A stretch of DNA of 64,000 nucleotides from Coriobacteriaceae bacterium (GTDB lineage: Bacteria > Actinomycetota > Coriobacteriia > Coriobacteriales > UMGS124). The DNA is taken from contig JAHZGC010000008.1 in the NCBI GenBank assembly GCA_019421015.1, positions 35,542 through 99,541 on the forward strand. Direction: 5' to 3'. A model generated the notes under the pieces. That model was not told the DNA's origin, did no database searches, and saw nothing but the letters and a program-made list of their open reading frames with translations. A program made the position numbers and the translations under genes. Positions 15,891 through 24,506 of the stretch are shown in pieces (positions within the stretch are counted from its first letter, which is position 1; every line of letters begins with the position of its first letter).

Positions 15891-17381
15891 TTAGAGGGCG
15901 GCGAGGGTCTCGCCGGTGAAGTAACCGGTCGCGGCACAGGCCGACACGCTGGCCTGGGCGGGCAGGGCGATGGCGCCGCAGGCGTACAGGCCGGGAATCT
16001 CCTGGTCGTTCTCGTCGAGGACCAGGTTGTTCGGGCCGCACATCACGCCGCCGGAGGTCTTGTAGCGCATGACGTTGAGTTTGAGGGCGTGGTAGGGGGC
16101 CTGGAGCGAGTCAAGCCACTCGGTCTTGCCGAAGGCGGCGTCCTCGCCGGCCTCCACGTAGCCGTCGTACTCGGCAAAGGTGGCCACGAGGTTCTCGACC
16201 GGCACGTCCATGGCCACGGCCAGGTCCTCGAGGGTCTCGGCGGTGCGGTAGACGTCCTCGTGGAGCGAGACGTTCTTGTTCACCGAGGAGCCTACGCAGC
16301 GGTTGTCGAAGGCACGCTGGTCAAAGATGACCCACCACTCGCGGTAGCCGTTGTCGAGGCAGGCCTGGGCGGCGTCGTGCGACTGACCCTCCTGGATGAA
16401 GCGCTTGCCGTTGGGGAGCACGAGCACCATAGGCGTCCAGTAGCCCCAGGTGGTGGCGTTGGGCAGGTCGCCCATCAGGTTGCAGTAGTGCTTCTCGATG
16501 GAGGAGTCCATGCCGACCTGCTTGGCGCCGGCGGCCCAGGCCATGGTGTGGCCCTCGCCCATGGAGCCGCCGTTCACGAGCACGCCGTAGTGGGCCCACT
16601 GGGGCAGGTACTTGTTCATCATCTCGCCGTTGTCGACGAAGCAGCCGGTGGCCAGGACCACGGCCGGGGCCTTGATGTCGACGTTGTTGCCCTCGGCGTC
16701 CACAAAGCGGCAGCCGATGACGGCGCCGTCGGGGGCGTCCTTGATCAGCGCGGTGGCGCGCAGGTCGTAGATGAACTCGGCGCCCTTGGCCTCGAGGTTC
16801 TGCTGCAGCGGGGTCAGGATATACTCGTAGCCCGAAGCGATGCCCTCGCCCGGCAGGATCACGCCGGGGCCGAACTTGGGCAGCTCCTCCATGGTGCAGG
16901 GCTCGAGCAGGGTGCAGCCGTAGTTATCGACGGCGCAGTCAAAGAACTTGGTGTTGGCATAGTACTTGCCCTTAGCCCACTCGGGCCACCACTCGTACTC
17001 GTAAAGGCCGCACTGGCGCTCGGCGGCGCCTTCCCAGGCTTGGTCGATGGTGGTCTCGGCGCCGTGCTCGAGCTGGTTCTTGGTGCCGGTGCCGAACATG
17101 AACCAGCAGGAGGTCAGCGAGTCGCCGCCGAAGGAGCCCTTCTTCTCGGCGTAGATGATCTTCTTGCCAGCGAGGGCGGGCTCCATGCCGGCGGCCAGAC
17201 CGGCGATGCCGGTGCCGATGATCAGGATGTCGGCCTCTTTGGTGAAGTTGATGTCGCCGGCGCCCACCAGGTAGCCCGGGGCGGCCTCGTCGGCCACGGC
17301 CAGGCCAGCGCCCATCGTGGCACCGGCCACGAGGCAGGCGGAGCCGCCGAACTTAACGAGGTCACGACGAGAAAGATGCAT
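15891..17381 (-). CDS. Tat-exported FAD-binding reductase (fumarate reductase flavoprotein family)
   Basis: A 496-residue flavoprotein, the shortest of the set. Leader LSRRDLVKFGG at residues 3-13 followed by a hydrophobic core and AVADEA cleavage region, FAD motif GTGIAG at 56-61, GKRFIQE in the middle, LYACGAIALP near the end. Conserved family role: reduction of an external electron acceptor. The start at 17381 follows AAAGGGGATTCTC. A LuxR gene starts 388 bp away in the opposite direction, and the gap holds two palindromes, so that regulator is the likely activator. Substrate unknown. Confidence 0.92.
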   Translation of the reverse strand: MHLSRRDLVKFGGSACLVAGATMGAGLAVADEAAPGYLVGAGDINFTKEADILIIGTGIAGLAAGMEPALAGKKIIYAEKKGSFGGDSLTSCWFMFGTGTKNQLEHGAETTIDQAWEGAAERQCGLYEYEWWPEWAKGKYYANTKFFDCAVDNYGCTLLEPCTMEELPKFGPGVILPGEGIASGYEYILTPLQQNLEAKGAEFIYDLRATALIKDAPDGAVIGCRFVDAEGNNVDIKAPAVVLATGCFVDNGEMMNKYLPQWAHYGVLVNGGSMGEGHTMAWAAGAKQVGMDSSIEKHYCNLMGDLPNATTWGYWTPMVLVLPNGKRFIQEGQSHDAAQACLDNGYREWWVIFDQRAFDNRCVGSSVNKNVSLHEDVYRTAETLEDLAVAMDVPVENLVATFAEYDGYVEAGEDAAFGKTEWLDSLQAPYHALKLNVMRYKTSGGVMCGPNNLVLDENDQEIPGLYACGAIALPAQASVSACAATGYFTGETLAAL

Positions 17382-17487
17382 GAGAATCCCCTTTCCTTTC
17401 ATGAGAAAACAGGAGGGAGCAGGAACGCGCCGGGAGGCGCGCGCCACGTTCGGTGCCGACCGGTCCCTTAACCTCGATCGGCTGAGT

Positions 17488-17539
17488 CGTCATTATGACG
17501 CCCGAGGGTGGGGTTGTCTCCCCTAAAAACTAGGGGGAG
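17488..17539. promoter_or_regulatory. Two palindromes in the divergent flavoprotein/LuxR promoter region
   Basis: CGTCAT-T-ATGACG at 17488-17500 (perfect 6-1-6) and CTCCCCTA-AAAAC-TAGGGGGAG at 17518-17539. The first has the same 6-1-6 plan as a palindrome in front of the flavoprotein at 41658. Candidate LuxR operators. Confidence 0.45.
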
Positions 17540-17670
17540 GGGCCTTTGGGGCCGTGAATTCCTAACTGGTTGTGCTCCGATTGCGTTTTGGGCGTATCCA
17601 AGAAGGCCCTGTTGGCCGTGGGGGCGCTCTGATTGTGGGCGAGGCCGGCGCGATTGGGCGCGGGGCCGGT

Positions 17671-17676
17671 TATAAT
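17671..17676 (+). promoter_or_regulatory. -10 element of the LuxR gene
   Basis: A perfect TATAAT about 94 bases before the GTG start; no convincing -35 hexamer, which would fit an activator-dependent promoter. Confidence 0.45.
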
Positions 17677-17769
17677 CAGCTCTCATGACTAAAGGCTCGG
17701 GGGGCCAAGACACCGTGCGATGCGTGCCGGACCGCAACCGGTTCGCGCCTAGAAGGAGGAGAGGCCGAG

Positions 17770-19278
17770 GTGACAACCCAGCAGCGCCTGCTGGAATGGC
17801 GCGACAAATGGGCCGGAACGGTGGTCCTTCTTGTGGGCTACGGCCTGTGCAAGACTCTGACCCTCGACAGCTACGTGACCGCATTCGGGGCCGTGCGCTT
17901 CCCCATGGGCTACGTCTCCGACGTCCCCTTTATGCTGGGGGCCTCCTTCGGTGTGCTGCTCGTGAGCGTCTTCATGCTGGTGTGGTGCCGCCGCCGGCAT
18001 CGGCTCGACCTGCCCTATCGCGTCCCCATGGCCGTCCTTGTGCTCTGCTACGGCGTGAGCCTGCTGCCCGTGGGGCCCCCGGTATGGGTGTTTGTGCTTT
18101 TGGGCGTGGTGTGGGGCTGCGCCACACGCCTCGTGTCGGCGGCGTTTTTGGAACTGTTCGCCTATGAGCGCTCGGCCGTGGCGGTGATCCTGCAGCTCAC
18201 CTGCGCCCTGGTATGCTCGGCCGCGCTGTCGTTGGTGCTGCGCCCCGCTCCCGAGCTGCTGCGTCTCGTGATATGGCCGCTTATAGCCCTGGCCTGCTGT
18301 TTGACCGTGCATTGGGGGAGACGCGCCGTGCGTTCGCGGGGCTGCCTTGCCACGGCGCCCCGCGGTGGGGAGGGTCTCGAGGCCTGCGACGTCTCCGCTA
18401 GCGTCGCGGACGACGGGAGGCTTGGCTCCCCCTCCTTCCGCAAAGCCCTGGGCGCGGCCGCGCTGCCGGTTTTGGCCTACATGGTCTTTGAACTGGTCAT
18501 AGGGCTTATCAACATGTTTGCCTACTTCGGGGGTTCCTCACTTACCATTGCCTCATCGGCGCCGATGTGGGGTATGCTCGCCTGTGCCGCCCTTATGGTG
18601 ACCTTTGTGGCCGCCACCAACCGTACCCCCGACCCCGACACCACTGCGCTGGTGGCCTTTCCCATGGCCATCGCGGTGTTTTTGCTCCTGCCGTTTTTAG
18701 GCGACTCCTACGGTCCCCAGCTGAGCGTGTTCATCTACACGGCCTATATCTTTACCTCCACGTTGACCGTCTTCTACTATGTCAGGGCCTGCTGGCGCTA
18801 CGGGGCCGACCCCTATGCCATGTCGGCCATCGTGTCGCTGTGCCTGCGCCTCATGCTCCTGCTCGGCTTTGTGCTCGGCTACGGATGCGCCCAGCTTCCC
18901 GACAGCGAGCCTTTGGTGCGCACCGGCGTCATGGTGGCGGTCTGCGTGTACATGCTGCTGTTCGTGATCGTGGTGTGGCACTACAAGAGCTCGCGGCGCG
19001 CGGTGGAGCCGCAGGTCGTGGTACGCAAGGTGGTGCAGTCGTTCGAGGAGGCCAACGACGCCCGTATGAACGCCATCACCTCCCGCTACGGTCTCACGGG
19101 CCGCGAGCGCGACGTCTACGCCTCGCTGCTCAAGGGCGGCACGGCCAAGAGTATCGCCTCCGAACTGGGCATCTCGCACTATACCGTGCAGGGCTACATC
19201 CAAGGGCTCTACTCCAAGCTCGGCGTGAACAAGAAGGAACAGGCTGTGGAGCTGTTCTACGGCTTTGAGGAGGAGTAG
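17770..19278 (+). CDS. Membrane-bound LuxR-family transcriptional regulator
   Basis: A 502-residue protein: about 12 transmembrane segments over residues 15-410 and a LuxR helix-turn-helix at about 437-502 (LTGRERDVYASLLKG ... KLGVNKKEQAVEL). A GTG start follows GAAGGAGGAGAGG. It is divergent from the flavoprotein gene at 15891-17381. The membrane part is unlike the other six in detail, as expected if each senses a different ligand. It converges with the formate dehydrogenase genes across a 106-bp hairpin. Confidence 0.92.
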   Translation: MTTQQRLLEWRDKWAGTVVLLVGYGLCKTLTLDSYVTAFGAVRFPMGYVSDVPFMLGASFGVLLVSVFMLVWCRRRHRLDLPYRVPMAVLVLCYGVSLLPVGPPVWVFVLLGVVWGCATRLVSAAFLELFAYERSAVAVILQLTCALVCSAALSLVLRPAPELLRLVIWPLIALACCLTVHWGRRAVRSRGCLATAPRGGEGLEACDVSASVADDGRLGSPSFRKALGAAALPVLAYMVFELVIGLINMFAYFGGSSLTIASSAPMWGMLACAALMVTFVAATNRTPDPDTTALVAFPMAIAVFLLLPFLGDSYGPQLSVFIYTAYIFTSTLTVFYYVRACWRYGADPYAMSAIVSLCLRLMLLLGFVLGYGCAQLPDSEPLVRTGVMVAVCVYMLLFVIVVWHYKSSRRAVEPQVVVRKVVQSFEEANDARMNAITSRYGLTGRERDVYASLLKGGTAKSIASELGISHYTVQGYIQGLYSKLGVNKKEQAVELFYGFEEE

Positions 19279-19333
19279 GGGGCCGGCCGTGCGCGGGCGG
19301 TGGGCAGCGCCGCCACCGGCCCCGGTCGCCCCC

Positions 19334-19439
19334 TAGAGCATTTTGAGAAAGCTCCTGCACAAGGCGGCCAAAGGCGCGGTGTGCTAAGGCACATAAGCCT
19401 TTGGCCAACGCGGTGCAGGACTTTATTCAAAATGCTCTA
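19334..19439. repeat. 106-bp imperfect inverted repeat
   Basis: TAGAGCATTTTGA (19334-19346) pairs with TCAAAATGCTCTA (19427-19439); inside, CCTGCAC pairs with GTGCAGG and GGCCAAAGGC with GCCTTTGGCC. The right arm contains the TAG stop of the formate dehydrogenase gene. It may be a two-way terminator for the convergent genes or a small non-autonomous mobile element; no target duplication is visible. Confidence 0.7.
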
Positions 19440-22136
19440 AACCCGCTCCACCCGTACCGCGCACACCTTGTACTCCGGTGCGTGCGAGATGGGGTCGAGG
19501 GCGGCGATGGTGAGCAGGTTGCTGTTGCCGTCCTGAAAGTGGAAGGGCATCCAGGCCTCGCCGGGGCGCGTCTTGTCTGAGACGCGGGCCGTCGTGACGA
19601 GCGTCCCGCGCCGCGAGCTCACCTGCACGCGGTCGCCGTCGGCCACCCCGAGCTCGGCACCGTCGCGGTCGTTGAGCTCGATGAACGACGTACCGGCCAT
19701 CGCGTTGAGCCCGGGGGTGCGCCCCGTCATGGCGCAGGCGTTGTACTGGGCGAGGACCCGGCCCGTCATGAGCACGAGCGGGTAGTCGGCGTCGGGCTGC
19801 TCGGCCGAGGGGCGCCAAGGTGCGGGCGAGAACCACCCGAGCCCGCGGGCCGCGCCTCCCGCGTGCAGGATCGATGTGCCGGGGTGCTCCGGGGAGGGAC
19901 AGGGCCACTGCAGCCCGCGGCCGCCCACCTCCGCGCTGTCGAGCCGCCTGTGGCTCACGCCGCCGTAGGAGGGGGTGAGCCGGGCGATCTCCTCCATGAT
20001 CTGCTCGGCGGAGAGGTCGGGCTGGGGATAGCCCATGCGGCGCATGAGCTCGGCGAACACCGCGGTGTCGAGGCGGCTGCCGGCCGGGCCCTCCACGGCG
20101 CGGCGCACGCGCTGCACCCGGCGTTCGGTGTTGGTAAAGGTGCCCTCCTTCTCGGCGTAGCAGCGCCCGGGGAGCACCACGTCGGCGAGGCGTGCCGTCT
20201 CGGTCAAAAAGAGGTCCTGCACCACCAGGAACTCGAGCGACTCCAGGGCGTGGAGCACGTGGCCCGTGTCGGGGTCGGTGCGCACGGGGTCCTCGCCAAA
20301 GATGTAGAGCCCCTTGATCTCGCCGCGGCCCATGGCCTCGAAGCACTGGGTCGCCTTGAGGCCCGGCTCCAGGCCGGCCAGCTCAACGCCCCAGGCCTGC
20401 TCGAACTTGCGCAGCACCTCTGGGTCGGTCGCCTTCTGGTAGCCGGTGAGGTCGGCGGGCATGGCGCCCATGTCGCAGGCGCCCTGCACGTTGTTCTGGC
20501 CGCGGATCGGGTTCACGCCGCAGCCGGGACGCCCGATGTTGCCGCAGGCCAGGGCCAGGTTGCTGAGTGCCATCACGCCCTCGGTGCCGGTGGCGTGCTC
20601 GGTCACGCCCAGGCAGTAGAGGATTGCGGCGCGTTCGACCGTGGCGTAGAGGCGGGCCGCCTGGCGCAGGTCGTCGGGGTCCACGCCGCAAACGGCGGCC
20701 GTGAGCTCGGGGGTGCAGTCGGCCACCAGCTCGCGCATGGCATCGAAGCCCTCGGTCTTCTCGGCGATGAACGCCTCGTCTACCAGGCCCTCCTCGACCA
20801 TGATGTGGAGAAGCCCGTTGGCAAAGGCCACGTTGGTGCCGGGCCGCAGCTTGAGGTGCAGGTCGGCGTGGGCCGCGAGGCCGATGTCGCGGGGGTCCAC
20901 CACGATAAGGTGGGCTCCGCGCTCAACAGCCTGGCGCAGCTGCATGCCGATGACGGGGTGCGCCTCCTCGGGGTTGGAGCCCACGAGCATGATGACGTCG
21001 GCGAGCTGGGTTATGTCGGCAACGGTGTTGGTCATGGCACCGCTGCCCAGGGTGGTCGCCAGACCGGCGACTGAGGGGGCGTGTCAAACGCGGGCGCAGT
21101 TGTCGACGTTGTGGGTGTGCAGCGCCGTGCGGGCCATCTTTTGGAACAGGTAGACGTCCTCGTTGGTGGAGCGCGAGCAGGCAAAGGCGGCGAGCGCCGC
21201 GCCTCCGTGCTCGTCGCGGATGCGGCCCACCGAGAGCGCCTCGTCCCAGCTTGTCTCCTCGAGCTCGCCGGTGGCGGGGTTGCGCACGAGCGGGGCGGTG
21301 GGGCGGTCGGGCGCGTGGACGAAGTCGAAGCTGCCCGAGCGGCCTTTGACACAAAGAAGCCCCCCGTTCGAGGGGCCGTCGGCACCCTCTGCGTCGACGA
21401 TGCGGCCGTCTTTGACCACGAGGTCGACCTGGCAGCCGGTGGCGCAGTGGGGACAGGTGGTGCGCACGCGCTCGACCTCCCAGGGGCTGTAGGAGCGTCG
21501 ACGCTTCACGGTGAGGGCCCCGGTGGGGCAGGCTTGCGCGCAGTTGCCGCACGACTCGCAGCCGCTCGTGCGCCAGCCCTCTCCAAAGGGTGCCTCGATC
21601 ACGGTGCGCGGCCCCTGCTTGGCGGCGTGCAGCGTGCGGTTGCCCACGGCGGCGTTGCAGGTGCCCACGCAGCGCTGGCAGGCGATGCAGAGCTTGGGGT
21701 CGAAGGACAAAAACGGGTTGGCGTCTTGGCGGGGGCGCGCGGGCTTGGATGCCGAGAAGGGGGTCGCGCCCACCCCGCAGGCACGGCAGACGGCCTGCAG
21801 CTCGCAGGCACCGTTCTTGACGCACGAGAAGCAATAGTCGGTGGAGTCGAGCCCATGCTCGGCGAGCACGAGCTGCAGGGCGGTCCTGCGCGCCTGCTCG
21901 ACGCGCGGGGTGGCCGTGAAGACCGCCATGCCCTCGCGGGCTGGCGTGTTGCAGGCGGCTACGAGGCCGGGCTCGCCTTCGACCTCGACGACGCACACGC
22001 GGCAGGAGCCGGCGGCGCTGCGGCCTTTTAGGAAGCACAGCGTGGGGATCCAGACGCCGGCGCGCCGCGCCGCCTCCAAGACGGTGGCGCCCTCCTCTAC
22101 CCGGACGGGGATCCCGTCGATCGTGAGGTTAAGCAT
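19437..22136 (-). CDS. fdhA: Formate dehydrogenase alpha subunit, selenocysteine-containing
   Basis: An 899-residue cytoplasmic molybdopterin enzyme if the in-frame TGA at 21084-21086 is read as selenocysteine 351. Order: [2Fe-2S] domain with C34, C45, C48, C62; a His-Cys3 cluster (HGLDSTDYCFSC); two 4Fe-4S sites (CIACQRCVGTCN and CESCGNCAQACP); then the molybdopterin 4Fe-4S site (CPHCATGCQ ... LLCVKGR) and catalytic domain. The context DNCARV-U-HAPSVAGL is the canonical active site of formate dehydrogenases, where Sec or Cys ligates Mo/W. A hairpin of the bacterial SECIS type follows. Overlaps the end of its upstream partner by 8 bases, so translationally coupled. It would oxidise formate (or reduce CO2) with the partner handling NAD(P)H. 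Gene finders will split it at the TGA. Confidence 0.93.
21055..21071 (-). promoter_or_regulatory. SECIS element of fdhA
   Basis: Twelve bases after the TGA the mRNA folds as GTCGCC-GGUCU-GGCGAC. The loop GGUCU and its position (codons 7-8 after UGA) equal those of the Escherichia coli fdhF SECIS, where the loop is bound by SelB. Confidence 0.9.
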
Positions 22137-23991
22137 AGATGACCCTCCCGTCGGTCAAGGTCCCACACCCGTAGCGGTCGCAGCGAAGGCAGCGCCCGCA
22201 CTCCTGGAGCGCCTCCTCGGCGCTCATGCCGATCTCCACCCCTGCAAAGTCGCCCCTGCGCTCGCGGGCGGCCCGCTCGGCCACGTCGCCGCGTCGGTAG
22301 GGGGTGCCCTCGTCGGGCCGGGGCGGTGGGGGCTCGACGCCGCAGTCCAGGGGGTGGTCGTAGCCCAGCGCGCGGTCGATGTTGCGGGCGGCCACCTTGC
22401 CGGCGGCGATCGCACGGATCACGGTGGCGGGGCCGGTGCAGCAGTCTCCTCCCACGAACACGGGGGAGAGGCCCGGCGACCCCGCGGCCTCCTCCTCACG
22501 GCAGGCGGCTCGCAGCTGATCGTCGGCCTGGAGCCGTCCGCGACTGGCCCCAAGGCCCCCCTCCTCGAAGGGGCTGCTCGCGATGGCTTGGCCCACGGCC
22601 ACCAGGATCGCGTCGGCCGGGATGCGCCGCGGGGGCTTGGCCGCGTCTTGGGGGGCGGGTCGGCCGCCGCGCACGGCGCCGATCATCTGGGGCTGGGTGA
22701 GAAGCGCCGTCACGGCACCGTCTGCGCCTACCTCGATGGATGTGGGCGCCTCGAGCGTGAGCAGCTCCACGCCCTCGGCCACGGCGGAGGCGACCTCGGC
22801 GGGAAGGGCCGTCATGTCCTCGCGCCGGCGCCGGTAGACCACGCTCACCGAGGCGGCCCCGCACCGCACCGCCGTCCGCGCGCAGTCCATGGCGACGTTG
22901 CCGCCGCCCACGACCACGACGTCCTTGCCGGTGAAGTCGGGGTACCTGCCGTCGCCCACGGCGCGCAGCAGGTCCACGGCCGAGGTCACGCCCGGCGCGC
23001 CCTCGTTGGGTAACCCCAGCCCTTTGGCCTCGTGGGCCCCCGCCGCCACGTAGACGGCGTCGTAGTCCCGGCGCAGCCGTGCCATGCGGGCACCGTCGAC
23101 CGCCGTGTCGAGCAGCACCTCTATGCCGCCCACCCCGAGGATGGCCCGGATGTCTTCGTCGAGGCGCTCACGCGGGAACCGGTAGACGGGGATCCCGTAG
23201 CGCAGCATGCCGCCGAGTTTGGACCGCTCTTCGAAGACGGTGACGTCGTGGCCCATGAGCGCGAGGAAGTATGCGCAGGTCAGGCCGCTGGGGCCGCCAC
23301 CGACCACGGCTACGCGCCTGCCGGTCCGCGGTAGGCGTTCGGGTGTGGGCACCGTGTCGGCCGCCGCGTTGTCGACGGCGTAGAGCTTGATTCCGCGGAT
23401 GTTGACCGGGGCGTCGACGAGGGCCCGGCGGCAGCGCGCCTCGCAGGGGTGCTCGCACACCAGGGCACAGGCCGTGGGAAAGGGGTTGTCTTTGCGCACA
23501 CGGGCCACGGCGCCGGCGCAGTCTCCGGCGGCTACCAGGGCGATGTAGCCGGGGACGTCCACATGGGCCGGGCACAGGGCCTCGCAGGGGACCTTTTGGC
23601 CCAACGCACCGGTGCACCGACCGGTCTCGACGTGGCTGGCATACTCGGCCGAGAAGGTCTCGAGCCCGGCGAGCACGTCTTGGGCCGCCTGGTAGCCCAC
23701 GGCGCAGTCGCTCGCGTCACGGACCACGCAGGCCAGCTCGCGGATGCGCCCCAGCACCTGCGCGTCCGCCTCGCAGCGGGCGACCTGTTCGAGCAGGCTG
23801 GCCAGCTGCGGAAGCCCGTCTCGGCAGGGGACACACTTGCCGCAGGTCTGGGCGGCGCCCGTGCGCAGCAGGGCGGTCTGGACCGCGATGGGGCAGGTCC
23901 CGGGCGGCATGGCCGCGACCCTGCGGGCGAAGGAGTCGAGCACCGGCGGCAGCGCTGCGTCCGATGGGGCCTGGGTGGAGATGGATAGCAC
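22129..23991 (-). CDS. NAD(P)H-dependent electron-transfer partner of formate dehydrogenase (GltD-like with NuoF-type Fe-S domain)
   Basis: A 620-residue fusion. Residues ~30-110 have the C-terminal Fe-S helix bundle of NuoF-type subunits (TCGKCVPCRDGLPQLASLL plus a later CVVRDASDC). Then comes a glutamate-synthase small-subunit-like module: CEALCPAHVDVPGYI and CEHPCEARCRR Fe-S cysteines, FAD motif GGGPSG, NAD(P) motif GGGNVAMDCARTA, and GGDCCTGPATVIRAI near the end; a last cysteine group (CGRCLRCDRYGC) closes the protein. It should shuttle electrons between NAD(P)H and the Fe-S chain of the formate dehydrogenase encoded immediately downstream. The GTG at 23991 is preferred over an ATG at 24030 because GAGGAAGG lies before it. 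Flavin-based bifurcation is possible but unproven. Confidence 0.86.
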   Translation of the reverse strand: MLSISTQAPSDAALPPVLDSFARRVAAMPPGTCPIAVQTALLRTGAAQTCGKCVPCRDGLPQLASLLEQVARCEADAQVLGRIRELACVVRDASDCAVGYQAAQDVLAGLETFSAEYASHVETGRCTGALGQKVPCEALCPAHVDVPGYIALVAAGDCAGAVARVRKDNPFPTACALVCEHPCEARCRRALVDAPVNIRGIKLYAVDNAAADTVPTPERLPRTGRRVAVVGGGPSGLTCAYFLALMGHDVTVFEERSKLGGMLRYGIPVYRFPRERLDEDIRAILGVGGIEVLLDTAVDGARMARLRRDYDAVYVAAGAHEAKGLGLPNEGAPGVTSAVDLLRAVGDGRYPDFTGKDVVVVGGGNVAMDCARTAVRCGAASVSVVYRRRREDMTALPAEVASAVAEGVELLTLEAPTSIEVGADGAVTALLTQPQMIGAVRGGRPAPQDAAKPPRRIPADAILVAVGQAIASSPFEEGGLGASRGRLQADDQLRAACREEEAAGSPGLSPVFVGGDCCTGPATVIRAIAAGKVAARNIDRALGYDHPLDCGVEPPPPRPDEGTPYRRGDVAERAARERRGDFAGVEIGMSAEEALQECGRCLRCDRYGCGTLTDGRVIYA

Positions 23992-24059
23992 GCGCCTCAC
24001 CTTCCTCGAAGAAAAATAGACGCGTAGCATACCATGCGGTGCGGGGAGCCCCAGAAGGG

Positions 24060-24089
24060 TTAACGGCCCTGTAACTTGGCGGTTATACT
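24060..24089 (+). promoter_or_regulatory. Promoter of the HPt gene
   Basis: TTAACG (24060-24065), 18-base spacer, TATACT (24084-24089); start codon 30 bases on. Confidence 0.45.
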
Positions 24090-24118
24090 ATGTGCCCCTA
24101 TCGATGAACGGAGTGCCC

Positions 24119-24466
24119 ATGACGCTGCAAGAGTTGTACGAGAAGACCGGTGGAGACTACGAGAGCGCCTTGAGGCGGTTCCGCGACGAAACCCGGGTGC
24201 GTCGGTTTGCCCTGATGTTCTTGCAGGACGAGACCATGGCGCAGCTCAAACAGGCCGTGGCCTGCGACGACCGGGAGCGGGCGTTTCACATGGCCCACAC
24301 CCTCAAGGGACTTGCGCTCAACATGAGCTTTGACCGTCTGGCGGCCAGCTCCTCGGCCCTGACCGAGCAGCTGCGCTCGGGCGACGCGCCGGCCGACGAG
24401 GCGCTCTATGCCGCCGTGGCCGCCGACCACGGGGCCCTGGTCGAGGCCTTGGAGCAGCTGGCATAG
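24119..24466 (+). CDS. Histidine phosphotransfer (HPt) domain protein
   Basis: A free-standing 115-residue HPt four-helix protein. The phosphorylatable histidine sits in AHTLKGLALNMSFDRL near residue 60, the family's AHxLKGxAxNLG pattern. It would carry phosphate between a sensor kinase and a receiver; the convergent neighbour (24507-26570) has a receiver domain and is the obvious partner. ATG at 24119 is chosen for ACGGAG six bases upstream. The N-terminus has an unusual MTLQELYEKTGGDYESALRRF stretch in common with HPt proteins that sit alone beside response regulators. Confidence 0.88.
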   Translation: MTLQELYEKTGGDYESALRRFRDETRVRRFALMFLQDETMAQLKQAVACDDRERAFHMAHTLKGLALNMSFDRLAASSSALTEQLRSGDAPADEALYAAVAADHGALVEALEQLA

Positions 24467-24506
24467 AGCCCCGGCGCAACGACGGACAGCATTTTTTGGG
24501 ACTGCC

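Noticed and set aside
21036..21086. A stop codon splitting fdhA into two genes or a pseudogene
   Set aside because: The TGA is at the exact Sec/Cys active-site position and is followed by a SECIS hairpin with the correct loop and distance.
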